The notes under the pieces were generated by a model. The model was given only the letters and a program-made list of their open reading frames with translations, was not told where the DNA came from and ran no database searches. The position numbers and the translations under genes were made by a program. From the NCBI GenBank assembly GCA_030038695.1, contig JASHSN010000105.1, positions 1-19,877 of the forward strand: DNA of 19,877 nucleotides, read 5' to 3'. Below are positions 7,566 through 14,947 of the stretch, piece by piece (position 1 is the first letter of the stretch; the number at the start of each line of letters is the position of its first letter). The DNA comes from Nitrososphaeraceae archaeon (lineage in GTDB: Archaea; Thermoproteota; Nitrososphaeria; Nitrososphaerales; Nitrososphaeraceae).

Positions 7566-7805
7566 TTATGATAAATCCTGAAGATAAAGGCGGCCAGTAC
7601 GTGACATACCAAGGAGCTCCCTTCCCACGCTTGAATCTAAATAGCACAACAGGTTATCACGACTACACTTGTTTTCGCTCCCTTTTGTATTAAACCTAAT
7701 TTCACTTGGTGCTCTTTGTGCCTGTGCTATAGTTTTGACATATATTTCATAAAGACGTTTACCAAGTGTCTCAAATTCTATTCCCCCTTTTTGTTCTATA
7801 TTCAA
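7566..7805 (-). pseudogene. Truncated second copy of the pyruvate-kinase-like gene 5' end
   Basis: 79 codons from TTG 7805. Residues 1-56 align along their length with the N-terminus of the 5622-7559 product: MN[VI][DE]QK, EFE.LGK.L..IY, AQ[KR]A.S..R and NKCS.DNLLCYL. After LCYL the similarity breaks off (DSSVGRELLG instead of ALREYDLSDL) and a stop follows, leaving no barrel domain. A late RLYLQDLS resembles EYDLSDLQ, hinting at an insertion before final truncation. It starts 3 nt after the aldehyde dehydrogenase stop, so it would have been translated as the second gene of that operon, and it ends 6 bp from the 3' end of the intact copy, which runs the other way. I read this as a relic of a duplication plus inversion; a short expressed N-domain protein is a weaker alternative. 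Confidence 0.7.
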
Positions 7806-7808
7806 TTC

Positions 7809-9212
7809 TTATTCTACGAGGAGCTTGTGGGATATATCCTTCACTACTATTGATTTTACGTTTACAAATTCTCGTGTACCGAATTGTGACAGCTCCCTAC
7901 CTAGTCCAGAAGATTTTATTCCACCAAAAGGCAATCTAGGATCGGATCTTACCATTTCATTTACTCGGACCACCCCACTTCGGATTTCTCGTGCAAGTCT
8001 TACGCCTCTGTCAAACTTGCTCGTCCATATGCTAGCGCCTAATCCAAACTCTGAATTGTTTGCTTCCCAAATAGCATCTATCTCGCTATCCACTACAATA
8101 ATAGGTGCTGCTGGTCCAAATACCTCTTCATTCAAAATCACCATTTTATGATTTGTGTTAGATACTATAGTTGGTTCATAAAAGTAGCCATCACCCGCCA
8201 CTAACTTGCCACCTGTCAATATTTTACCACCTTTCGATGTAGCATCTTGTACCTGATTCATTAGAGTTTGTCTTTGGCTTTCTCTAACTAACGGTCCCAC
8301 TGTAGTTTTAGGATTCATAGGGTCTCCAACCACTTCTGCTTCTACATTTTCGGTAAATAGTTTTGAAAATTTATCCGCTACTTCTTTTACAACAATGAAT
8401 CTCTTTGCCGCAATACAGCTCTGACCCGTGTTAAGCAATCTGGATTGCGCCGCCAGATGTGCTGTTTGATTTAGGTCAGCATCTTCAAGCACCACGAAAG
8501 GGTCGCTCCCTCCTAATTCCAACACACACTTTTTCAATCCTCTGGCTGCAAGCTCCGCTACCCTTTTACCAGTGTTAACACTGCCTGTTACTGAAACTGC
8601 ATCAACCTTATGTGATAATACTAGTGCTTCTCCAGCCTTGTAGTCACCTATAACACACTGAAATACGTTCTCTGGAAATCCGCTTTCTCCAAAAGCTCCT
8701 TCAATTTGCAACGCAGAGCCTATACATACACTCGAGTGTTTAAGTACGGCTACGTTGCCCGCAATTAATGTTGGGACAGCATACCGCATAACTTGCCAGA
8801 AAGGGAAATTCCATGGCATAATACCTGCTACCACTCCTAAAGGTTCGAATGAAATGAAGCTCTTTCGAAATTCAGTTGGAACTATCTCATCACGCAAAAA
8901 TGCTTCAGCATTTTCAGAATAATACTCACAGACCAAAGCACATTTATCTATCTCTGCGATTGATTGAGTTATGGGTTTTCCCATTTCTTCTGTAACGATT
9001 CTGGCGTATCTGTCTTTATTCTTGCTGAGTATTTTTGATAAGTCTCGAATGTAATCACAGCGCTCCAGAATTTCTTTCTTCTTCCATTTTTCGAAAGCAT
9101 TTTGCGCATTTTTCGTGATAAGTTCAATCTTGTCTAAAGACATGCTTTCGTATGATGAAATAACCCCTCCCGTTGTGGGATTAATCGTTTCTATTTTACC
9201 CTTATTAGACAT
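7809..9212 (-). CDS. NAD(P)-dependent aldehyde dehydrogenase, succinate-semialdehyde dehydrogenase type
   Basis: 467 residues from ATG 9212, normal for the family. Order of motifs: PLGVVAGIMPWNFP (about 125-137) ending in the oxyanion Asn loop, VLKHSS for cofactor ribose binding, TGS (209-211) and the Rossmann turn, LELGGSDPF with general-base Glu at about 232, NTGQSCIAAKR with catalytic Cys at about 266, and EVFGPAAP plus LPFGGIKSSGLGRE near the C-terminus. The GQSCIAAKR and GGIKSSG patterns fit the GabD/succinate-semialdehyde branch; the product would be oxidised to succinate or a related acid in the cytoplasm. In these archaea such an enzyme could touch the succinate-semialdehyde node of the 3-hydroxypropionate/4-hydroxybutyrate cycle, but that is inference. 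An in-frame start at 9299 would add 29 residues unlike the family; 9212 has GGTGGTGGAG just upstream as a ribosome binding site. Followed after 3 nt by the kinase-like fragment. Confidence 0.9.
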   Translation of the reverse strand: MSNKGKIETINPTTGGVISSYESMSLDKIELITKNAQNAFEKWKKKEILERCDYIRDLSKILSKNKDRYARIVTEEMGKPITQSIAEIDKCALVCEYYSENAEAFLRDEIVPTEFRKSFISFEPLGVVAGIMPWNFPFWQVMRYAVPTLIAGNVAVLKHSSVCIGSALQIEGAFGESGFPENVFQCVIGDYKAGEALVLSHKVDAVSVTGSVNTGKRVAELAARGLKKCVLELGGSDPFVVLEDADLNQTAHLAAQSRLLNTGQSCIAAKRFIVVKEVADKFSKLFTENVEAEVVGDPMNPKTTVGPLVRESQRQTLMNQVQDATSKGGKILTGGKLVAGDGYFYEPTIVSNTNHKMVILNEEVFGPAAPIIVVDSEIDAIWEANNSEFGLGASIWTSKFDRGVRLAREIRSGVVRVNEMVRSDPRLPFGGIKSSGLGRELSQFGTREFVNVKSIVVKDISHKLLVE

Positions 9213-9718
9213 GCTCCACCACCAGAATAATATACAATCGGACCTAATTAAGTCAATCTTGGTCTCGCTACTTTCGGCAATGGGGGCATCTATGGACACC
9301 CTGGTGTTGCAGCTGACCGTCCGTCTTTCGCGTTTATCAAAAGTGATGCCTTGGCTTTAGAGATGCATTGCAAAATCCATTTCTAGAGAAAGGATCGATT
9401 CAATCTGTAAGTGTTGAAACGAAAGTCAAAACAGAGAACCGCTTGTGCAGTAAAATCTGCTAGTAACAATCCCCCTAGATATTTTGAATATTGGGTTATT
9501 TAATCTATGTAAATCCCCTGCGTTGACAGACATCGCACAACTCTGGGTGCTAAACGCATTAGATACACTCGCACCCTTTTGTGTTCTTATATAAGGACGA
9601 AATTATTGCTATGTCCAGCACACTAATAAATATCGATATAATGTATATTGGTATTTGTAGTACATTCGTCGAATATATGACATTGTACTTATAGTCGAAA
9701 AGCGTACATATAGATACG
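9213..9718. other. Gene-free region
   Basis: Holds the divergent promoter space of the aldehyde dehydrogenase (TGTATATTATTC on the minus strand at 9225-9236) and of the small gene at 9719 (CTTATAGTC at 9688-9696). No other supported feature. A long minus-strand frame across 9559-9900 is largely the antisense of the small exported-protein gene. Confidence 0.5.
9688..9696 (+). promoter_or_regulatory. TATA-box-like element for the small exported-protein gene
   Basis: CTTATAGTC is centred about 27 bp before ATG 9719, consistent with a leaderless transcript of the broken gene that follows. Confidence 0.3.
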
Positions 9719-9887
9719 ATGAATTCAAAGACAACAATAACTCTCAGTGCTATAGCTATCGTAGTGGCAGTAGTACTGTTTGCATCAGGTCCACTAGTAG
9801 CATCGCACCAAGCAATGGCCTTCCCCTTACATAGAGGGATTTGGCTTCCATAACTGGTTCGCCTGGAACCGTTGGGGCTGCGCATAA
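9719..9887 (+). pseudogene. Second small exported protein gene with a +1 frameshift
   Basis: ATG 9719 opens 44 codons to TAA 9851-9853. Residues 1-34 (MNSKTTITLSAIAIV..., ending ASHQAMA) are a clear signal peptide with an A-x-A type end. The in-frame tail FPLHRGIWLP is short. If one G of the GGG at 9836-9838 is skipped, the frame instead continues as HRGFGFHNWFAWNRWGCA to TAA 9885-9887, a Trp/Phe/Asn-rich peptide far more like a mature secreted product. One extra G in a homopolymer is the simplest explanation, by mutation or by a sequencing error. Function unknown; no neighbour in operon arrangement. If the frame break is real, a 10-residue mature peptide would be the only product. Confidence 0.5.
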
Positions 9888-10195
9888 CCCGATAGAACAC
9901 CCAACTCTAATTTTTTTGGTATAGAAACTCGTGACATCTCCGACTAATCATTCCAACCTTTACAAAGAGTATTGGTGATTCATGAAGTAGTATTATCTAT
10001 GGATTTAAGCTTATTTGAGCATATTGCGTGAAGTCCGAGTGTTTCAAGTTATCTATTCCGAGTACTTTGGGTATGTTGTTCGCATACTTGATAAATCCTA
10101 CTAAAGTTGTCCGCGGCTTTTCGCTTTAACATATTCATTACGGTTTAATTTAGATCAAGATATTGGTTGCTAAATCGCTTCACTTTCCAGCTAAG
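9888..10195. other. Gene-free region
   Basis: Lies between the small gene and the 3' end of nikR. I see no gene, hairpin or repeat worth calling. Confidence 0.5.
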
Positions 10196-10645
10196 CTACA
10201 TAACGTTCACGAAATGAAACCTTAGACTCTTGATTCCTCGATTTTTTGAAAGCTCGTTTGCAAGTTCTTTCATCCTCCTAACATCTCCTTTTACCATAAT
10301 GCTTTCCAGGCAATTATTGTCATTCAAGTGTAAATGTGTAGCGGCGCTTATTATGTCGTTATACTTATGCTGTGTCCTAGTTGATTTTGTGTCCTGGTTA
10401 TATATGTGATTGTCATATAACATTATTATAGCACCTGCTCCGGACTTTGGAAGATCATTCATCCAATTGTGTTCATCTACAAACGAGTGCAAAGCTGTCT
10501 GTATTGCTTTTGATCTGTCTGTAAATCCTGCTTTTACCATTGACTTATCAAACTCAGCGAGGAGTTTGGGAGAAAGTGACATACTGATTCGCTCTACGTG
10601 AGATTTTCCACTGTTCTCATGACTAGTCCTCCGTTTTAGAGCCAA
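10196..10645 (-). CDS. nikR: Nickel-responsive transcriptional regulator NikR
   Basis: 149 residues. The N-terminal ribbon-helix-helix DNA-binding domain includes ERISMSLSPKLLAEFDKSM (18-36) and the following helix with RSKAIQTAL (44-52). The C-terminal ACT-like metal domain includes GAGAIIMLYDNH (69-80), HKYNDII, THLHL and NNCLE. The nickel ligands are fully present: His93, His104, His106 and Cys112 have exactly the spacing (11, 2, 6) of Escherichia coli His76, His87, His89 and Cys95. As a tetramer it should bind DNA when loaded with nickel and repress nickel uptake genes; ammonia oxidisers of this group need nickel for urease where present. No nickel transporter or urease gene is in the window. 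The start is TTG at 10645; an ATTAAC-GA-GTTAAT dyad overlaps it (10645-10658), a candidate for self-control. Confidence 0.88.
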   Translation of the reverse strand: MALKRRTSHENSGKSHVERISMSLSPKLLAEFDKSMVKAGFTDRSKAIQTALHSFVDEHNWMNDLPKSGAGAIIMLYDNHIYNQDTKSTRTQHKYNDIISAATHLHLNDNNCLESIMVKGDVRRMKELANELSKNRGIKSLRFHFVNVM

Positions 10646-10658
10646 TTAACGAGTTAAT
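10645..10658. promoter_or_regulatory. Candidate operator dyad over the nikR start codon
   Basis: ATTAAC-GA-GTTAAT is a perfect 6-2-6 inverted repeat that includes the first base of the TTG start codon. NikR binds two half-sites, though in bacteria these are usually separated by about 16 bp, so this compact dyad could instead belong to another regulator. Confidence 0.35.
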
Positions 10659-10810
10659 AATAGTGGTAATTACTATCTTTTATCTTTTATCAGACACTAT
10701 AAATAACATGATCAACCTACATAGTGTGGCCCAAGCTGAAATTCCTCTACGTACGTAACGATTTAGCCCTTTTAGGGAACTATATCTGGATGATAGGCGC
10801 GCGCCATGCA

Positions 10811-10853
10811 TGTTCACGTGACGAAATATGCATAAAAAGAGCATACGTGAACA
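10811..10853. repeat. Nested inverted repeat TGTTCACGT / ACGTGAACA
   Basis: TGTTCACGT (10811-10819) is the exact reverse complement of ACGTGAACA (10845-10853). Inside it TATGC (10827-10831) pairs with GCATA (10841-10845). Together they could form a bulged hairpin or act as a two-half-site operator 2 bp upstream of a TATATAT element. Confidence 0.4.
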
Positions 10854-11550
10854 GTATATATCGCACAATATAGTATAAGAGGGATCCACAATGGAGACTT
10901 ATTCCATAGCCTTCATGATTGGCTACTACTAACATGAGACAATTGCAAGAGTGGGTTATTCTTAGCCGTCCGATCGATAGTAATGCCGTACGTTTGTATG
11001 TACCTAGATGGTCCGAACTAAACGATGATGGTGATGTGTGATTTAACGATCCTAACGCTCACAACAAACATTAGCAATGGAAGGTGGACAAAGCGGGGAA
11101 TCAAGTGAAGCAAATGATAGCGCAAGTGGACTCTCCTCATCTATTCTGTAATACTGGAGTAATAACCCCCGCTTGTGAATAGAATCAATCGTATATTATC
11201 CTCGATACGCTCGCTGACAAACCTGCTGTTGTGAGCATTTTCGTCGTCCTATAGATGTAACATCCAGTAACGAAAAATGATCGCAGTTCGTTGGCATGGC
11301 AATGGATTAGGATTAAGGCGCCGTGCGGGTTAGAAAAAAATGCAATTTGTCTTCTCTTGTTGAGTATTTCTTCACTACTCGACCAGGATTTATCGTAACC
11401 CTCAGAATTTAAATTTGGAAAGATGCAATAATTATGCATACCGATTCAAATTCTGTTTCAAATATCGGGTTTCAAATATTTCAATTCAATGTAATCATGG
11501 ATTCACAATTAGGTTATTAGGTGTACTCAGTAATTTCTAACTTACTATAA

Positions 11551-11559
11551 GCTTTATAT
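11551..11559 (+). promoter_or_regulatory. TATA box for tfb
   Basis: GCTTTATATG spans this point, about 50 bp before the TTG start at 11609. The implied leader is about 25 nt. A second weaker candidate, TTATATTAG, lies at 11572-11580. Confidence 0.4.
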
Positions 11560-11608
11560 GTAATTACCGTGTTATATTAGGTATGGTGGTGTTAGTATAG
11601 TTATTGAA

Positions 11609-12544
11609 TTGTATGACAAGTCTTCAAATACACGTGCAGCAGTTTCTTCTAACACAACAAAATGTGCTAGTTGCGGAAACGAAAAGATAATCACGGACAC
11701 AGAGTCTGGTGAGATCATTTGTAACAATTGCGGTCAAGTTATTTCTGACAAGTTAATTGATATAGGACAGGAGTGGCGTACGTTTGCCAGACATGAAAGT
11801 GAAGGGAGTACTAGAATTGGACTTCCACAATCTCTAGCTCGTCATGACATGGGGCTTTCAACAATCATCGGAAGAACCGACAAGGATGCCAGCGGTAATA
11901 GGCTTGATCCGGCTATGCGCGTGAGGATGAATAGACTAGCTACTTGGGATTTCAGATCTCAGTTGCATACCCCTAGAGACAGAAGTCTGAATCAGGCTTT
12001 TTTCCAGTTGGACGTATTAAAAGATAAACTCGGATTGTCAGATGGCATAATAGAGAAAACAGCGTACATCTACAGGAAGGCACAGTCAAGGAAACTTACT
12101 CGGGGCAGAACTGTTTCCGGAGTCTTAGGGGCGGCTATATATATTGCATGCAGAGAAATGGGAGCTCACAGGACGTTGGATGATATAGCGACAGCTTGCA
12201 ATATAAAGCGTAAAGAGCTTTCGAAAGATTTTAGAGTGCTTCACACTAGGCTTGACCTTAAAATTCCGCCAACTGATCCTATGAAATGTATAGCTAAGGT
12301 TGCAAACAAAGTTAAGCTGAGTGATAAGACAAAAAGGAAAGCAGCAGAAATTATGAGCAGTGTCATGAGAGAAGGAATATCGGCGGGAAAGGACCCCATG
12401 GGACTCGCAGCATCTGTACTCTACTTATCAAGTATTAAAAACAGAGATACCGTCACTCAATCAGATATAGCAGAAGCAGCTGGAGTAACAGAAGTAACCG
12501 TCAGGACGAGGGCAAAAGAACTGAGAAAGAAGAATTTGATTTAA
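11609..12544 (+). CDS. tfb: Transcription initiation factor IIB (TFB)
   Basis: 311 residues, standard for archaeal TFB. The N-terminal zinc ribbon has Cys19-x2-Cys22 and Cys38-x2-Cys41 (CASCGNEKII...GEIICNNCGQVI) and recruits RNA polymerase. The B-finger/linker (about 56-90) keeps the WRTFA and LARHDMGLSTII motifs that reach toward the active centre. Two cyclin-fold repeats follow (about 110-205 and 215-305), with GVLGAAIYIACRE and DPMGLAASVLYL as the matching helices; the second repeat ends in the recognition helix EVTVRTRAKEL that reads the BRE next to the TATA box. It works with TBP to load polymerase at the TATA promoters seen in this window. These archaea carry several TFB paralogues, so which promoters it serves is unknown. 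The start is TTG 11609; the frame is open upstream to a stop at 11561, without a better start codon. Confidence 0.95.
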   Translation: MYDKSSNTRAAVSSNTTKCASCGNEKIITDTESGEIICNNCGQVISDKLIDIGQEWRTFARHESEGSTRIGLPQSLARHDMGLSTIIGRTDKDASGNRLDPAMRVRMNRLATWDFRSQLHTPRDRSLNQAFFQLDVLKDKLGLSDGIIEKTAYIYRKAQSRKLTRGRTVSGVLGAAIYIACREMGAHRTLDDIATACNIKRKELSKDFRVLHTRLDLKIPPTDPMKCIAKVANKVKLSDKTKRKAAEIMSSVMREGISAGKDPMGLAASVLYLSSIKNRDTVTQSDIAEAAGVTEVTVRTRAKELRKKNLI

Positions 12545-12640
12545 GCGAAAAACAAGGCTGATTTCAAACCGCGTAATCTGAACGGTCCGTCAATCACAAA
12601 GGTATAGCATAGCAGGACTGATGATAAACCCTGTTTTATG

Positions 12641-12982
12641 TCATTGATAATTCATAATGCAGTAGCATCTATGAGATATTCTGTTAAATACTCCCAAGCC
12701 TTTCTCTGATAGCCTAATAGGTGCAGTAAGATAGAGAAATGTGCAATCTCCTTTCCACACACAATTTTTTAGCCAATAGTCATTTTCAATATTTATTACA
12801 CCTATTCCTAATAATTCCTGGATCTCTTTAGTATCGAAACCTTTATCCTTTAGCTTCGCAAAGGAAGATGCGCTAGTACCTATCTCTAATATCAGGTTCA
12901 CAATCGTATTGTCAAATGCCAATAATCGTAATACATCTTCATTTTCGTTCTCACATACATATCCCATATAGTTGTGTAACAC
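12641..12982 (-). CDS. Small uncharacterised protein, possibly winged-helix
   Basis: 113 residues from GTG 12982. I do not recognise the family. Predicted helices at about 15-35 (EDVLRLLAFDNTIVNLILEI), 37-48 (ASSFAKLKDKG) and 50-58 (TKEIQELLG) are followed by strand-like VINIEND and FLYLTAPIRLSEKGLGVF; the sequence LT.....LSEKG is common in the wing region of winged-helix regulators, so a DNA-binding role is possible but unproved. An ATG at 12967 is the alternative start; I prefer GTG because a TATATTTC box (13003-13010, minus) is about 25 bp from it. The C-terminus has three Cys and a His (HRCYC), which might bind metal. It converges with tfb, 96 bp apart. Confidence 0.5.
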   Translation of the reverse strand: MLHNYMGYVCENENEDVLRLLAFDNTIVNLILEIGTSASSFAKLKDKGFDTKEIQELLGIGVINIENDYWLKNCVWKGDCTFLYLTAPIRLSEKGLGVFNRISHRCYCIMNYQ

Positions 12983-13355
12983 ACATTGTATATTGGGAAA
13001 CCGAAATATAACAATAGCCTCCTATAAATCGAAATATATCATGTTTCACATGCACATGATTACATCCATTATATTTCAAGCCGAATGAAAAAGACCTGTT
13101 ATGATTATGAATGTTGGTAAATGCTCTGAGATGCTAGTAGAGGCATGTAGCCCAGCCAAGTTCAATCCCATGAGATTTTTGTGTTCATCCTATAATGAAT
13201 AGTAGGATCGCCACCATGTCTGTTCGGCCTCTTTATGACAACTTCACGAACTAAGCTCCAGTTTCCGTGTTATGACATGGTGGACAAGTGCTAAAACAAA
13301 CAGCTTAGAATATGCCCAGAAGCATATTACAAAGTTGCTGGTTTGTTCGGGTGGG
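12983..13355. other. Gene-free region
   Basis: Contains the TATATTTC promoter element of the minus-strand gene (13003-13010). A 33-codon plus-strand frame from ATG 13101 has no recognisable features. Nothing else is supported. Confidence 0.5.
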
Positions 13356-13826
13356 TTAATAATAGCGTGTATTATTAGATGAAGGCATAGTGGTAGGAGG
13401 AGCAAATTTCATAGTAGTAAGGCAGCTTACAGTGGAACTTGTCGGAAGTATTTGTCCTTGAATTTCTCCGCGTTGATGGTCGACAGTTCTGACAGTAGCG
13501 TATGCATTCTTACTCTTTAAAATATTATCTAAATCTGTGACAGGTTTTCCAATCAGCGGCCCAATTAGACCTATTGGTGAAAGTACTGGTCTAGCGCTTA
13601 TACCTGATTTAATGTCGCCACTTGCCAACGTTCCATTAACACCTGCAGTTGGAAAATTTCCGATTGTGCTATAAGGAGTAAGGAAAGAAGCCCCACCTTG
13701 ATTAACATCATTCATCGCTTTTGCAATGTTAGCAATGGCAGCAACGACAATCCTAACGCAGGAAGTACACAAAACACCACACCCATCCAAAAATATTGGA
13801 TTTGGTTCATGTACCATATCATACAC
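13356..13826 (-). pseudogene. Partial copy of the CHRD-domain gene lacking the signal peptide and domain start
   Basis: 156 codons if started at ATG 13826. From about residue 52 (STIGNFPTAGVNG) to the end it matches the intact CHRD protein at 14174-14809: GVNGTL.SGDIK.G, GPLIGK.VTDLDNILK, VRT.DHQRGEIQGQILP and the same tail SSTVSCLTTM.FAPPTTMPS. At DNA level the last 125 or so coding bases are nearly identical, including the stop region, so the copy is recent or kept alike by gene conversion. Residues 1-45 do not resemble a CHRD start: there is no signal peptide, and a Cys-rich, Val/Ala-rich stretch replaces it. The exported domain therefore cannot fold as in the intact copy. I treat it as a 5'-truncated pseudogene; a chimeric cytoplasmic protein is less likely. 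Confidence 0.6.
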
Positions 13827-14173
13827 GCGAATACTGTTGCACGAATTGGCAAGGCAGCTTCCATTTAACTTTAGGGAATGCTTCGCTTAGTGCACTGCCC
13901 GGAATGGTTCCCTGATTAGGGCGCGACAATGGGTCCAGCTTCATAATTGACAGATTGTGGCCGCAGTCAAAACTCACTTAATGTTCGGCTTCGACTACCA
14001 GGCCTACAGTCTAGTCCGGAATTTTGATATGGGTTTGAGCAAATTTGTCGCATACCAGAGGGATATCGTTTACGTAGAGCCATGGATTTCACGAACAGCC
14101 GTATTTTAGCTTTTGACAGGGCGATATACGGCAACTTCTGAATCCCTGATCAAAGCTCGCAGTCGTTGTGCCG
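13827..14173. other. GC-richer spacer between the two CHRD copies
   Basis: By hand count 140 of 300 bases at 13861-14160 are G or C (about 47%), visibly above the flanking genes. No intact gene. A minus-strand frame of 51 codons from a GTG near 13980 has no known features. It might be the remnant of an insertion that replaced the 5' half of the damaged CHRD copy. Confidence 0.45.
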
Positions 14174-14809
14174 TTAATAGCGCGTACTATTAGGTGAAGG
14201 CATAGTGGTAGGAGGAGCAAATCTCATAGTAGTAAGGCAGCTTACAGTGGAACTTGTCGGAAGTATTTGTCCTTGAATTTCTCCGCGCTGATGGTCGAGA
14301 GTTCTGACAGTAACATATCCACTCTTAGTCTTTAGAATGTTATCTAAATCCGTGACATTCTTTCCGATCAACGGCCCAACTAGGCCCAACGGTGAAATCA
14401 CTCCTCCTTGTCCTGGTGGTCCTCTTATACCTGCTTTAATATCACCACTTGTCAATGTTCCATTAACACCTGCAGTCGGATAGGCCCCTATTGTGCCTGT
14501 TGGATAAAACTGCATAGTGGCATAAGGATTAGTCAAATCTGCTAGTTCAGTTCCATTCTTAGTCCCAATATGTGCACCCAGAACTCCACTTATGTTGCTA
14601 ACATCAACAGAATAACATAGGCTTCCGTCGGGATTCATATGAAATCTAGCTACACCTGTTGCATGAGTATTTACTGGAGGTGACATATCTTTACCAGTTA
14701 GGGTAGCCAGATAATTCGTTTGTTGTTGTGCGTAGATGGAAATCGGAGTCGCTACTAGCGCTAATGCAATTATGCTTGACATTAACGTAGATATACGTAA
14801 ATTATTCAT
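14174..14809 (-). CDS. Exported CHRD-domain protein
   Basis: 211 residues. The signal peptide is residues 1-27 (MNNLRISTL, hydrophobic core SSIIALALVATPIS, ending YAQ). Residues 31-182 form a CHRD domain: YLATLTGKDMSPPVNTHATG and ARFHMNPDGSLCYSVDVSNI are the first strands, GAHIGTKNG (78-86) the loop where classical CHRD proteins have HIH, GVNGTLTSGDI (115-125) the next strand, and VRTLDHQRGEIQGQI (168-182) the conserved closing strand. A Pro/Ser/Thr tail ends the protein. CHRD domains (named from chordin) are widespread in secreted archaeal and bacterial proteins; binding to metal or proteins is proposed, with no proven role here. A TATA-like CCTTAAATAC at 14831-14840 is about 27 bp before ATG 14809, indicating a leaderless message. 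A damaged partial copy lies downstream at 13356-13826. Confidence 0.88.
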   Translation of the reverse strand: MNNLRISTLMSSIIALALVATPISIYAQQQTNYLATLTGKDMSPPVNTHATGVARFHMNPDGSLCYSVDVSNISGVLGAHIGTKNGTELADLTNPYATMQFYPTGTIGAYPTAGVNGTLTSGDIKAGIRGPPGQGGVISPLGLVGPLIGKNVTDLDNILKTKSGYVTVRTLDHQRGEIQGQILPTSSTVSCLTTMRFAPPTTMPSPNSTRY

Positions 14810-14830
14810 TTAATAGAAAACGACTTTGAA

Positions 14831-14840
14831 GTATTTAAGG
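14831..14840 (-). promoter_or_regulatory. TATA box of the CHRD gene
   Basis: The minus strand reads CCTTAAATAC centred about 27 bp upstream of ATG 14809; expected start of transcription is at or next to the start codon. Confidence 0.45.
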
Positions 14841-14947
14841 ATTTATAGGTTGAATAGTAATTCTTTTTGTTGCACAAAATAGAGCTTATTGTAATTGTCT
14901 GAGGTTGGTGTGTATCGAACAATTATTTTACTGATTGTGTCGCGATG

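Larger units (their letters stand above)
10646..11608. other. Gene-free, palindrome-rich region between nikR and tfb
   Basis: About 960 bp with no supported gene. The part from 10748 to 10853 contains five short perfect palindromes or inverted repeats in close sequence. TATATAT at 10855-10861 could be a TATA box, but only a 13-codon frame follows (ATG 10891). A 24-codon Ser/Gly-rich frame starts at 11077. Two copies of TTTCAAATAT lie near 11457 and 11470. The last 60 bp form the tfb promoter. Confidence 0.5.

Noticed and set aside
8846..8852. GGTTCGA, as found in tRNA T-arms
   Set aside because: It lies inside the aldehyde dehydrogenase coding sequence and no cloverleaf can be drawn around it.
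9213..9299. A 29-residue N-terminal extension of the aldehyde dehydrogenase
   Set aside because: The family begins near ATG 9212, which has a GGTGG ribosome binding site; the extension is Trp-rich and unrelated.
9559..9900. A 113-codon minus-strand frame with hydrophobic stretches
   Set aside because: Mostly antisense to the signal-peptide gene at 9719; hydrophobicity follows from the complementary strand, and no promoter was seen.
10680..10889. A 69-codon minus-strand frame across the palindrome cluster
   Set aside because: Composition is not protein-like and it is interrupted by the palindromes; no family resemblance.
11185..11439. An 84-codon minus-strand frame upstream of tfb
   Set aside because: No recognisable motif, promoter or ribosome binding site; kept as non-coding.
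13101..13202. A 33-codon plus-strand frame with three Cys
   Set aside because: No motif spacing typical of zinc ribbons, and no promoter at a useful distance.
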